This document shows, one piece after another, positions 41,085-50,400 of a stretch of 64,000 nt of DNA. Positions within the stretch are counted from its first letter, which is position 1. Every line of letters begins with the position of its first letter. The stretch comes from Trissonchulus latispiculum (taxonomy: Eukaryota > Nematoda > Enoplea > Enoplida > Ironidae), in assembly GCA_030248195.1 (NCBI GenBank), contig JASAND010024002.1, positions 62,001-126,000 on the forward strand. Direction: 5' to 3'. The notes under the pieces were generated by a model, which was not told where the DNA came from, ran no database searches, and saw nothing but the letters and a program-made list of their open reading frames with translations. Position numbers and translations under genes: made by a program.

Positions 41085-41647
41085 CTGCTGGGGACAACAC
41101 ACCGGCAGTTATGATTAACATTAAGGGCCAATATTTGATGGCCATTGTAGATTCGGGTGCCTCCATTTCAATTATCAGTCAGGGGGGCTTAGATCAGCTT
41201 TTGAGAGCGGGGGCAGATATTGTGGTTCAATTTCCAGATGCTATTAGAGCTAGAGTTTCGGGGGATACTCCTGGGACTTGGGACTTGGGTGACGCAATGG
41301 CTTTTGCTGTGGTTTTTGCCATTGACGTGCAAATTCCACCATCCACGGAGAAATGGGCAAAGGCCCGTATCTCCTCCACCCTCGCTGATCCTCTATACTT
41401 TTACGAACCCTTTGACTCTTTCATAGGTGATAATAAAGTTTTACCCTATGCTGGGGTAGTGGAAGTACAAGATAACTTTTTTGAATATTTATTGGTTAAC
41501 CCTACAAATTCGCCTATTTCAATTTCACGGTCTACCGTTGTGGGGTCTGTGGTCCCCACTTTAGATTATGCGTCTGAGGGTTCAAACTTTTCAATACCTT
41601 TGGTGGTCTCTCAAGCTCGCGTTTCTCAGGACACTTTACATCAATGA
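41042..41647 (+). CDS. Retropepsin-like protease ORF of element 2
   Basis: 201 codons. The active-site motif AIVDSGASISII (Asp at about 41150) is of the Asp-Ser-Gly type. A domain follows (FAIDVQIPP, YFYEPFDSFI, LPYAGVV, VGSVVPTLDY, IPLVVSQAR) that matches residues about 1165-1270 of element 1. It would cleave the Gag precursor. It overlaps the Gag linker frame by 43 bases. Element 1 keeps the second half but not the catalytic motif. Confidence 0.7.
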   Translation: MPNSISDLQSEADLAAGDNTPAVMINIKGQYLMAIVDSGASISIISQGGLDQLLRAGADIVVQFPDAIRARVSGDTPGTWDLGDAMAFAVVFAIDVQIPPSTEKWAKARISSTLADPLYFYEPFDSFIGDNKVLPYAGVVEVQDNFFEYLLVNPTNSPISISRSTVVGSVVPTLDYASEGSNFSIPLVVSQARVSQDTLHQ

Positions 41648-42464
41648 TATGGGTTTTGCAGTTGACGATAATTTGGGTATCCCTCCCCCTCATGTTGCTT
41701 CGGCTCTTACGCATAAGTTGGCAACAGATTCGGCTTTTGAAGATGATAGTGTTTTTTCTCTTGCCTTTTGGCCAACGGAGGATCTACCTCAAAAAGAGGG
41801 GGTAGCCCTGAGTCTACCCCAAAAAGAGGGGGTAAGTGCGAACCTACCCCAAAAAGAGGGAGTAAGGACAGCAAAACGTCCTATAGCCGAAATTCTTCCG
41901 GTAGACGCTTGTGAGGACGATGAACTTCCAGAGGTGAAATCTGCAAAAATAGGGGTAACAGCTCCACAAGAACCCCCTGACCCTCCCTTCGTGAGTGACT
42001 CGAGCTTGGGAGATGGTGGGGAGAAAGTTTTGAAACCGTGTCTTTTACAGGGGAAGGACCTTTCCTCTATTGAAGAAGGGCATAGTTTGGGTTTACCTCT
42101 CATTTCTGTAGCCATTTCAGATGAAGTTAAAATTTGGGTGGAGGACCAGCCGGTTTTTCGGCTACGGGAGGAGTCAGAAACTCTTTTGGCTCCTCCCCTT
42201 TCTAAATTTGGTCTTGTGTGTGGGGAAGGTTGGCCTCAGGAGGTGAGGGGGGTTGACCCCACCCTCCTGGAGTCGCCTTCGTTGGCAGCTCACCTTGAGC
42301 CTGGTTTCGACCAGCCTAGGTTCGACCGGGCCAGTTTAGCTGCTGAACCTCCGTCCCGGGACCATCCCGAACATAGGTTAACGCGGGGGGGTCTGGGGGG
42401 GGGTCCAAGCCCCCCCCAAACCGGACAAGGTACAAGCCCTATCGCCGTCGGGGACAAGGGGTAA
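41568..42464 (+). CDS. Acidic region with KEGV repeats, element 2
   Basis: 298-codon frame; the reading is convincing from about 41645 (AVDDNLGIPPPHV, matching AVDENLGEPLSRG of element 1). It holds three LPQKEGV repeats (41785-41866, period 30 bp) encoded by aaaaagagggggta, a copy of the clade's polypurine tract. The rest is acidic and Pro-rich. In a complete element RT would follow here; instead the reading ends in G/C-rich and AT-rich non-coding sequence. Confidence 0.45.
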   Translation: MRLRVQTFQYLWWSLKLAFLRTLYINDMGFAVDDNLGIPPPHVASALTHKLATDSAFEDDSVFSLAFWPTEDLPQKEGVALSLPQKEGVSANLPQKEGVRTAKRPIAEILPVDACEDDELPEVKSAKIGVTAPQEPPDPPFVSDSSLGDGGEKVLKPCLLQGKDLSSIEEGHSLGLPLISVAISDEVKIWVEDQPVFRLREESETLLAPPLSKFGLVCGEGWPQEVRGVDPTLLESPSLAAHLEPGFDQPRFDRASLAAEPPSRDHPEHRLTRGGLGGGPSPPQTGQGTSPIAVGDKG

Positions 42465-42730
42465 CGAAAAAATGGCCAAGGGGTAACCAAAAACAGCCGG
42501 AAAAAATTTGTTTTTACAGCTAAATTTCAAAAACTTTCCGGCTTCGCCGGAATTTTTTAGCTAAAATGCTTAGTTTTTCGGAAAAATCGGGCAAAATTTT
42601 GAAATTTTTCCAAAAATTGATGATTTTTTGCTAATTTTGACAAAAAATTGGTAATTTTAATAAAATTAGCGTTAATTTTTCGAAAAATTTTACAAATTTT
42701 TTCTTGAGGTACAAGCCCCCCTGAAAATTT
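42465..42730. other. AT-rich spacer at the site of the lost pol core
   Basis: Low-complexity AAAATTTT-type sequence with two copies of caaggggtaac and three of caagcccc/ggtacaagcccc. Part of it (42370-42490) recurs reversed at 25015-25135. It takes the place where RT, RNase H and integrase would be expected. Confidence 0.5.
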
Positions 42731-43333
42731 TTGTTCAAGGTACAAGCCCCCTCAAAATTTTTTGGGGACAAGCCCCCCCCAGGACCCGACCCTATGTTAA
42801 TGTATGATCCCGAACTTATTTGTTCAAGCTTAAGTCATCCCGAACTTGTCATCCCGTACTTTTCTCATCCTTATCTTGTGACTTCTGTACAAACTTTTTC
42901 TACATCTGATACAAGTCTGCCTCAAGCTTTGGACAACAACAGGCATTATTACTATCTATCCACGTCAGTACATCCGGGCGAACACGGGTATGTACGTATT
43001 CCGTGGCCTGACCTTTTTCGGGGCACTATTTCGGAATATACGTGTGTACGTACACAGGTCCAGAAAAAACGCAAGGACAAATATGATTCTAAGGGTAAAC
43101 CTATTGAGGACAAAGAAGGTATGATGGTTTGGAAAGACGTTTCTCGAGCAAATATTCCGAAGGGGGCAAGCCGCAAATACCTTCCGGCTTTTGAGGGGCG
43201 TTTCCAGGTCCTTAAAGTTATTTCTCCTACCAACTGTCAAATTCAATCTACTCCCAAGTTAGACGCCCCTCCTGAAACTGTTTATGTGAATGGATTCAAA
43301 CCGTTTCTGATGGAATTGACACCCGACCAGTAA
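42731..43333 (+). CDS. Integrase C-terminal domain fragment of element 2
   Basis: 200 codons, from a Ser/Thr-rich start to a basic C-terminal domain: YVRIPWPDLF, RTQVQKKRKDKYDSKGK, then FEGRFQVLKVISPTNCQI and VYVNGFKPF, the SH3-like fold and end motif of gypsy integrases. The zinc-binding and catalytic parts are absent. Why this tail is kept in three different RT-less members is unexplained. Confidence 0.6.
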   Translation: MFKVQAPSKFFGDKPPPGPDPMLMYDPELICSSLSHPELVIPYFSHPYLVTSVQTFSTSDTSLPQALDNNRHYYYLSTSVHPGEHGYVRIPWPDLFRGTISEYTCVRTQVQKKRKDKYDSKGKPIEDKEGMMVWKDVSRANIPKGASRKYLPAFEGRFQVLKVISPTNCQIQSTPKLDAPPETVYVNGFKPFLMELTPDQ

Positions 43334-45149
43334 CCTCTATTTTATCTTCCCCTCAACTGTAGTATGTATGTATCTCGCACTACTGATCTCGTTTTGTTGT
43401 AATTTGTTATTTTTTACAATTTTAGGGTTTATACGTATATAATGGTTTTAGGGATATCTATGTTTTCTTCATGTTTAGGTTTATATCTGAATTGTGGTGG
43501 TGGGCTTCGCCCCTTTTAAGCTTATTTTCAGGATTTTTCGGTCAGTTTTTCATACTTTAGGCTCTACTTTCTGATTTTGGTCAGTATATGTGTTTTTCCT
43601 TTCTCTGAATCTCTTTTCCTTGATTAGATCTTTTCTTTCGATAAAATCGTGTGGCCACCTGTAGAATTCTTTTTTTCAATAATTATGTGTAACCGTAAAA
43701 ATTTGGATAATGCTTCCTTAGCAGATAAATTAGAGTTTGTCTCTCAGCATTTTCGTATTGTTGCTACTCGTGGGGGTTCAGCACATTTTCCTCCACGAGC
43801 TCAACAGGTTTCTCCTGAACAATTGCGGCAGATGGCGCAGCATAATCATTTGGCCGAGGATTTTGGCGTTCCTGCTCCGGGGTCATGTCGGGTGGGGTTG
43901 CACTCCCCCCTCCTCTTCACCTCCCTCCGATTATCAAACTATTGAAACTTTACAGAATTTGAATTTATCTGCCAGTCAGGGTAAATTTCTTGATCCCAAA
44001 GTTTCTGAAATTCTTTCACCAAAAAAGGTTCGTTTTGTTATTCCTACCACTATGTCTCATTTTGATCCTATAATTGCCTAGCTTGCCCAGCCGGATAGCA
44101 CGGTCCCTGTTTACCCTTTTGACTGGGACGATTATTTGGCTTGGATCCGGAGCCAGCGCATTAGAGAACGTTTTTGTCTGGCTTTTCCAGAATGAAATCC
44201 TGAGCCTTTTGAGAAACGGCCTTTGCCACCGCTAATGAAAAGGGTTTTGGCTAACCCCTACGGGTCGCCTCCATTTACGGATATGGTATCCTTTGCCTAT
44301 TACAGTTCATTATGATCCATGTTCTCATTATTTTTCGCCCCCTACTCGTCACTCCCCAAATTCTTTTCATAATCCTACATTTTTTGCCTTGCTTTACAGA
44401 ATATAATTCTTTATTTCAGGTTGCCACAGGTTTTGATTTCAATTAAATTCTTTTGGTTTTTGGTACTTTTTCCTATATTCGAAGTTTCTTACTTTTCTGA
44501 GTTTTGGAACGAAAATGTTTTTTATTTTATGGAAATTTTCTGCTGTTTTTTCATGTATCTAAAGTTTTCTTTGACTATTATTCCTTTCCTTTACCTTTGT
44601 ATTTTGCTTTTCTTATATATACGAGGGTTATTCCACTACAGCACACAACAGCACTCATGGCACTCATTCATATACGTACTCACTTTTGGAGGTTTTTCCA
44701 TCTTTTCACTGTTCTTGCCCCATGTTTGCACTTACTGTTTAGGTTTTCCTTGGGTTCTTCTGGTTGGTGCCTTTGGGGTTGGCTTTCCTGTTTCTGCTTT
44801 AGGGGAACGAAATCCATTTGGTTGCCTCTCTTCCAGGTTGTGTTTTTCTTAGTCATATGATTTTATTTTAGATTCTCTTTAGTCTTGTTTCATGTAAAAC
44901 TTGCGGCAAAAATTTATCTTGTGTACGTATTCAAAAGGTTGGATGTTCTTTTGAAGCTAAATCGAATTCAAATCTTCTGTTTTTCTTTGAAATTTTGAAA
45001 AACCAAATGTCTCGTAAAGCTTCTAAAAGCGACTCTAACGCTGTAAAGCGTTCTGTGCCTTCGGCACGTACGCAGTTAGAAACGATGGGGGGCGACTGGC
45101 GCAGCTTGAACCCTCAAGGAGGGGGCGTCAGCTTCTCAGGCCCTATTTC
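43334..45149 (+). other. 3' region of element 2
   Basis: T-rich, with pyrimidine runs and TACGTA-type hexamers like 11.5-14.6 kb. Holds the accessory ORF below. The 94-codon ORFs at 44421-44860 are Phe/Leu-rich as expected of T-rich DNA and are not called. Confidence 0.5.
43685..44081 (+). pseudogene. Accessory ORF in the 3' region of element 2, frameshifted
   Basis: ATG 43685 opens MCNRKNLDNASLADKLEFV, an ordered, charged peptide (QHFRIVATRGGSAHFPPR) of about 66 residues. After a C-run near 43905 a second frame continues (DYQTIETLQNLNLSASQG, KKVRFVIPTTMS) to a stop at 44079. Composition is unlike the surrounding T-rich DNA, which supports real coding origin. No family recognised. Compare the ORF at 25841. 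Confidence 0.4.
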
Positions 45150-45425
45150 TTTAAAGATTAAACTGGTCGGATTAAACGGATTAAAAACCAGCAGGATTAA
45201 AACTTTTACCCTCTATTTCTTTATTGCAGGATTAAACGGATTAAACAGATTAAAATTAACTCGTTTAATCCTGCTGTTTTAACTCGCAGATTAAACGAGT
45301 TAATTTTAATCCGTTTAATCCTGCAATAAAGAAATAGAAGTTAAAAGTTTTAATCCTGCAAGATTTTAATCCGCGGGTTAAAACTAATCCAAAAGCTATT
45401 TCTTTAATGCTGGGATTAATTAACT
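45150..45425. repeat. Palindromic repeat built from GATTAAACGGATTAAA
   Basis: Arms 45193-45280 and 45281-45362 are close reverse complements with almost no loop (gcaggattaaaactttta facing taaaagttttaatcctgc). The word ATTAAACGGATTAA and its complement recur at least eight times. Ends carry tatttctttaa. A foldback element with no coding capacity. Confidence 0.75.
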
Positions 45426-45553
45426 GGAAGTAGTTTTTGGGAACTTCTAATTAGTCCTTGAACTACTTAAAGCGCAAAACTTTCCCAGTTGACCTGAAAT
45501 TTGATGTGGGTGTGCTTCCAGTCGCACTAAAGTGAATGGCTTACTAAAGTAAG

Positions 45554-46747
45554 CTAGTAGAATGAAAGAAAATCCATACCCAAAAGAATGTCGTATGGGC
45601 AAAAGTCACTGATCAAATACTCATGCGCCCACCTATAACCCTGAAAAGATAGTTTAAATTTGACTGAATCAGAAAAATTGATGGACGTTCCATTTGCTGC
45701 GGTAGCCTGTTCACAGGCACCATCCCCAAATGTCAAATTCTCCGGGCATTTTTGCTTTAAATGTTCGACAAAATTCTTAGAAACAACAGAAATATTAGCG
45801 CCCGTATCAATAAGTGCTAGAGTATTCACGCCTCCCACTGAAGCAACTATCAGGGGTGAATGCACAGGCGGTATTTTCGTCTGAGCACCAAGGAAATATT
45901 GATCCTGATGTACAAAAGCAGCCAAATAGTTCGGATTATTTGTTACGAAATCAGTTTTAGGGGCCTTATGTGGCTGATGACTTGAATTTTCGTACAAATC
46001 TTCACTTTCGTTATCTGACGAATCTGACAGATTTTGGTCTGAACATGAACTTTCCGAAGAATCATACTCAAAAAGAAACGTTCCGGGAAAATCTGGGTCA
46101 GGAATCTTACAAGAACGCCTTTTCTGACCACGTTTCGATTTTTGTTTCGACTTCCTTCGTCCTGATGATGAATTATTGTCACTTTTATGCTTGATGTTAC
46201 TGTTAGTTGCCCTCTCCACGTTCGAAAATGACTCTTTCGCTGCCTTTTCCTCTGGTTCAGGTGCCTCATCAATTGTTCTAAGTCGATTTAATCGTGTAAC
46301 TAACTGGTCTGGTGATGTTTCCATAGTTATTTTCACGCTAGATGGCGTATTTGTATTTTTCACCTCAGACTTTTTATAAATTGAGGCTTCTGAGCTATTT
46401 GCAGCATTAGTTGTACAGGTTTCATCTAGACTATTTGAAGCCTTCAGCATCGTGTCCCCTTGTACAGGGACATTAGCCGTCGCGCTTGCACCTACAGATG
46501 ATCCCTGACTACCTACCCCAGCTACACTAGTACTAGAAATTGGCGTAAGGCCAGGTGCCCCTTGCTGTGCTATATATTGGCGCCAATTTGTATTTGAGAA
46601 AGCGGCAAGATTTCCCATAGGAAACCTACTGTTTTCCCAAACACGCGCAGTGCTATTGTAATTTGAACCTTGATTCAAATTACTATTTATAGGCACAGCA
46701 AAAGACTGACGGTCATTTTTATACCACTGAGTACTAGTACCGGGCAA
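45554..46747 (-). CDS. Retropepsin region of element 4 (pol start, truncated)
   Basis: 397 codons on minus. A Ser/Asn-rich, charged N-terminal part leads to a protease (TLALIDTGANISVVS, then PYDILLGMDFLS). The frame ends shortly after the protease, where the element is cut; RT and beyond are missing. It continues the previous ORF through a change of frame near the C8 run at 46789-46796. Confidence 0.7.
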   Translation of the reverse strand: MPGTSTQWYKNDRQSFAVPINSNLNQGSNYNSTARVWENSRFPMGNLAAFSNTNWRQYIAQQGAPGLTPISSTSVAGVGSQGSSVGASATANVPVQGDTMLKASNSLDETCTTNAANSSEASIYKKSEVKNTNTPSSVKITMETSPDQLVTRLNRLRTIDEAPEPEEKAAKESFSNVERATNSNIKHKSDNNSSSGRRKSKQKSKRGQKRRSCKIPDPDFPGTFLFEYDSSESSCSDQNLSDSSDNESEDLYENSSHQPHKAPKTDFVTNNPNYLAAFVHQDQYFLGAQTKIPPVHSPLIVASVGGVNTLALIDTGANISVVSKNFVEHLKQKCPENLTFGDGACEQATAANGTSINFSDSVKFKLSFQGYRWAHEYLISDFCPYDILLGMDFLSFY

Positions 46748-46751
46748 CCGG

Positions 46752-47504
46752 TTAGTACAAGGACCATTGTTCCAATAATTTTGGCTGGGGGGGGCGCCAA
46801 CTCTGATTTAGACTAGGCGCTCCTCCACGCCAATTATTGGCAGAATAATTCACACGTGGAGTAAAAGCCGCATTATTAGAATAATTTATTCGACCACTAG
46901 AGTGGTTGGAGAAATTATTTCTACTATTATACGTATTGCGAAAATTTCGCGAAAAAGTCGATTGAGATCGAAAATTGCTCGAATTTGGATAATTCACCGG
47001 TATTAACGGAATAATTCGTGGATTTTTCATCTTCCGTAATTCTGCTGGACTAATAGGTTCCAAAAATGTTACATTCTGAGGAGATCGAGGAACCAAGGGG
47101 GGAGGGCGGGCTTTTGTCAAAGCATTTACGAGTGTACGTATATCAACATTTTGCAAAAATTGCTGCAATTGAGACTGAAGTAAATTTTGGGGGTTTTCAG
47201 GAGAATTTTGAGATCGTTCACCCCGAGTTACATCTGCATACGTAGGGGTAAAAACCGCACAAATTTGATTTGCATGAAGCACTTTTTCATCCGGAAAAAG
47301 CTTCGAAAGCCCCTCTAGAAAATTTGGGGTTTTTTCTGACATAGAATTTACCTGCGGTTTTTCCTTCTCAATATACGTACATTCGGTTTTTCCGGGAGGG
47401 GGGTTATTGCGGAGGAGCTGCCCCGGAATTTGCCTGGCTCCCCGCTTGATGAAAATTCTGCAAGGCTTGAACCAACTGAGTAGCAGGATCAGCTTGCTGT
47501 TCAA
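46752..47504 (-). CDS. Gag-pol linker ORF of element 4
   Basis: 250 codons on minus, overlapping gag by 101 bp in the +1 frame. The start (MNSKL) is in the overlap and not trusted; reading is convincing from NNPPPGKTECTYIEKEK. Asn/Arg/Ser-rich with coiled segments. It links Gag to the protease, either by frameshifting or because frames have drifted. Confidence 0.5.
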   Translation of the reverse strand: MNSKLILLLSWFKPCRIFIKRGARQIPGQLLRNNPPPGKTECTYIEKEKPQVNSMSEKTPNFLEGLSKLFPDEKVLHANQICAVFTPTYADVTRGERSQNSPENPQNLLQSQLQQFLQNVDIRTLVNALTKARPPPLVPRSPQNVTFLEPISPAELRKMKNPRIIPLIPVNYPNSSNFRSQSTFSRNFRNTYNSRNNFSNHSSGRINYSNNAAFTPRVNYSANNWRGGAPSLNQSWRPPQPKLLEQWSLY

Positions 47505-48876
47505 TGGGAGTCAAGAAATTCACACCTGATTTATTTTGACCATTCCCTCGAAAAACTTGCCCGTTGGGAGACAGAAAAATACTCGGTTCTTGATTTCGAT
47601 TTCCGAAATTTGCTCCCCGACGGCCACCTCGACCGCCGCCTCTTCCTCGATTTCCTCTATTCCAATTCCGATTATTGGAATAGCCATCATTTTCAAAATT
47701 TGACTGGTTGTTGTAATAATTCCGGTTTCCGGGATAATTACGACGACCACCAAAATTTCTACGATTTTGGCTTCCTCTGCCACGAAAATTCTGATTATTT
47801 CGCTGATTCATGGCACATTGCGGTGATATATGACCTGGATTACCGCACGTATAACAGGTCCTTTGCTCCGTTTGAGCTTTTTCTGGCGGTTTTTCCTTCT
47901 TTTCCGTTGATGCCAGAACGGAATTTACCTCGCCAGAAGCTGTGCTCGTGGATGGTTGAGCATTTCCTGAGTCCGCTGACTCACCCTTAGTTGCTTCCAA
48001 TACCAAATCCCTTTGAGCATTTCGAATTTTCACCTTTTTGATTTCGTCCTCTAAAGACTGCAATCTTTTGTCCAAATTACCCGAAATTTCAGAACTTTCG
48101 GTAGTAACTGAACAAACTTTCGCTTTAGATTTGGCCTTTTTATCCCTTTTATGGGATTTTTCAGGCTTTTCTGAAGCTTCCGACTCTGCGGAATCCGTCT
48201 CACACTCTTCTTCGAGTCGTGAGAGTTGAGTGACAATTTTACGTAATTTCGTCATAGAATGTCCCCAACTTTCCAAATCCGTCAAAAGCGAAATTCCAAG
48301 TTTTCGTAAATCGGGTTTTAGACCTTTGCGCAGTTGCTCGAAAATTTTATCGGCTCTGTCATCCTCACTCTCGCCTGGAAAAGCTTTTTTCGCCAGCATT
48401 TCCAATTCAGACACGAAATCTTGAACATTTTCCTCTTTTTTCTGAGTACGTACGTAAAATTTTCGAGAGTGCTCCACCGCAGTTTTCTGGACCGGTTCGT
48501 ACAGAGTCTTCAAGAGTTTGACTGTTTCGTCATACGAAACTGGCATACCCAAGGAAGACAACCGGTGGATGACAGATTCACCCAATTTTGCCAATAAAAT
48601 TGCATAAAATTTCTCTCTTTCGATGTTATTAGCCGTAGCAATGGCTTCGAAACTCAAAATCCAATCTTCCGGTGTGAGTTTTGTTTCACGCCCGTTATAA
48701 TTACTCAGCCCTTTAAAAAGGGTAATGGAATTTTTCAATTCAGCCATTTTTTGCTCTTTTTCCAAACGTAAACGAGCAGCTTGACGTGTCTCCAGAGCGC
48801 GTCTTAAATTCACCAAATTTCGTATATTTTCGTCAATTTGGCCAAAAATGTGCCAAACTCTTTCCCAATTATTCAC
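47404..48876 (-). CDS. gag: Gag of element 4
   Basis: 490-codon frame; the first codon at 48876 is GTG, and the first ATG is at about 48748 (MAELKNSITLFKGLSNYNG). Contains a retrotransposon gag domain (EDWILSFEAIATANNIEREK, LLKTLYEPVQKTAVEHSR, VQDFVSELEMLAKKAFPG), a Lys/Glu coiled region (about 230-300), a CCHC knuckle CYTCGNPGHISPQC (about residues 340-353) and an RGG/NR-rich RNA-binding tail. Different family from elements 1 and 2. Structural protein of the particle. Confidence 0.85.
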   Translation of the reverse strand: MNNWERVWHIFGQIDENIRNLVNLRRALETRQAARLRLEKEQKMAELKNSITLFKGLSNYNGRETKLTPEDWILSFEAIATANNIEREKFYAILLAKLGESVIHRLSSLGMPVSYDETVKLLKTLYEPVQKTAVEHSRKFYVRTQKKEENVQDFVSELEMLAKKAFPGESEDDRADKIFEQLRKGLKPDLRKLGISLLTDLESWGHSMTKLRKIVTQLSRLEEECETDSAESEASEKPEKSHKRDKKAKSKAKVCSVTTESSEISGNLDKRLQSLEDEIKKVKIRNAQRDLVLEATKGESADSGNAQPSTSTASGEVNSVLASTEKKEKPPEKAQTEQRTCYTCGNPGHISPQCAMNQRNNQNFRGRGSQNRRNFGGRRNYPGNRNYYNNQSNFENDGYSNNRNWNRGNRGRGGGRGGRRGANFGNRNQEPSIFLSPNGQVFRGNGQNKSGVNFLTPIEQQADPATQLVQALQNFHQAGSQANSGAAPPQ

Positions 48877-50034
48877 AGGGAGTAAATCTTCAAAAGGTAA
48901 GTCAATGATTATACGTAGAAACGAAAACTCTACGTAAAATTAACCAAAATTCGTCAAAATCGCAGAAAAAACACACTTGAAGTTATATACGTATACTAAA
49001 AATTTTTCGAAAATAACTTCGAAATCACCCTAATATTGCACAAAACTGTAAATTATGACACAAAAACGTACTAATAAACTACACAGAGCTAGAAAACTAC
49101 CAGAAAAACACAAAATTCGAAAATTTCGCGAAAAATGGGGGGGAAGGTGATTTTCAAAAATTTGAAAAATTCGCCTAAAATCACCTAAAATACTCAAAAT
49201 TATGTCTAGAATCGCTTTTTGCGTCTAGACTAACCCCTAGATAAGCTCAAATCACCCCAAAAATACTCAAAAATCAAATTTGGGACCTCTTGGGGGGGAG
49301 TCAAAAATTGCAAAAAAATCGGCCTAAACTTGCAAAATTTTTGAAAATTCTGCCTTTCAAATTGCCTAAAAATATTTTACACGCTTGGGGGAAGACCCAA
49401 CGAATAATTTAAGGCCAGACTTGACCAAATTTGAGCAAAAATTGACCTTGGGGGGTCAATTGGGGGGGGTCAAAAATTGACCAAAAATCCAAAAATTTGA
49501 CAAAAATAACTTCAGTACAGCTTCTGTAATGTCTTTAGAGCTGATTATTCCCTTGTTCAGGAATATTCAACCCCAAAGAGTTAAGGAAAACCACACAGAA
49601 AAATATTTTGACATAATTTAAAAAAATTTTATTCCCGTCTTGGGGGGTTGGGGGGGGAGGGGGGAAAATTCCCAAAACTACCTAAAATTTACTGGAAAAT
49701 TGGTTATTGGGCTGCCCCAATAACTCCAGTCACTTCAGATTCAATTCCCCGATCCCAAAAAACCTAAGGGGGGGTGGGGGAGTTGGGGGGGTTCCCCCGA
49801 CCATGCTTCGTCAGCTCCAAAATTCATACTAATTTCAAAGTTGCACCCTACACAATAGGAGAATTTGAAAGTCTTCAAAACTAATCAAAAAGTATCACAA
49901 AAGAATCTCCTAATCAAGACGAATGTTTTGGTATAAAAATTATTCTATAAAACTCAAAATTGAGTTAGAAAATTATAAATGAAAATTCAGAAAATTTGTG
50001 AAATTTTCACATGACAAACCGGACAATGTCACGT
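48877..50034 (-). other. Leader of element 4
   Basis: About 1.15 kb between primer site and gag, with G/C runs and AAAATTTT sequence. No ORF. Unusually long for a gypsy leader; it could hold packaging signals. Confidence 0.5.
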
Positions 50035-50047
50035 GTCACGGTCGCCA
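50035..50047 (-). promoter_or_regulatory. Primer-binding site of element 4, tRNA-Arg type
   Basis: On minus TGGCGACCGTGAC, matching 11 of 11 with the element 1 site core and likewise complementary to a ...CACGGTCG-CCA tRNA end. Confidence 0.7.
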
Positions 50048-50400
50048 AATATTAACTACCGGCAAACTGTCCGGTATCTACCGGTAATTAAATGGCTAAA
50101 CGACTGCAGGTAAAGACCTAGGGTGCAACCTACAGCGAAAATAGAACCCTACCTAAGCAACTAAACCTGTCCTAATTAAAAGAGATAGACATCATTGATT
50201 TACTGTAGTAACTTACAGATGATTTATTGTAGAATTTACCAATAAAGGACACACAGCAAATGCAGGTAATAATACACAGAAATATTTAGCGAGTATTTAA
50301 CAGCATAATTTTAATTTTTCCGCAAAATTTCGCGCCTTTGGCGCAAAGATGTCCTCTATCTATACATTACTTGTGGTGTGGTGGAAGAATTAAATGAAAT
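50048..50400 (-). repeat. Probable 5' LTR end of element 4
   Basis: On minus, sequence before the primer site ends ...gccggtagttaatatt. It contains an AATAAA-type signal (about 50226) and a tgtatag TATA-like motif (about 50360). The 5' boundary is not defined because the 3' LTR is absent from the window. Confidence 0.4.

Larger units (their letters stand above)
37373..45000 (+). mobile_element. RT-less LTR retroelement, element 2 (3' LTR missing)
   Basis: Same order as element 1: LTR, primer site, disordered N-terminus, gag domain, CCHC knuckle, PQ-rich linker, protease-like ORF, KEGV repeats, integrase tail, long 3' region. RT, RNase H and the integrase core are absent. The gag domain is clearly homologous to that of element 1 but well diverged, and frames are broken, so it is older. 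The 3' end is lost before the palindrome at 45150. Confidence 0.7.

Noticed and set aside
45943..46379. Plus and minus ORFs within the element 4 protease ORF
   Set aside because: Shadows of the 397-codon minus frame, which carries the retropepsin motif.
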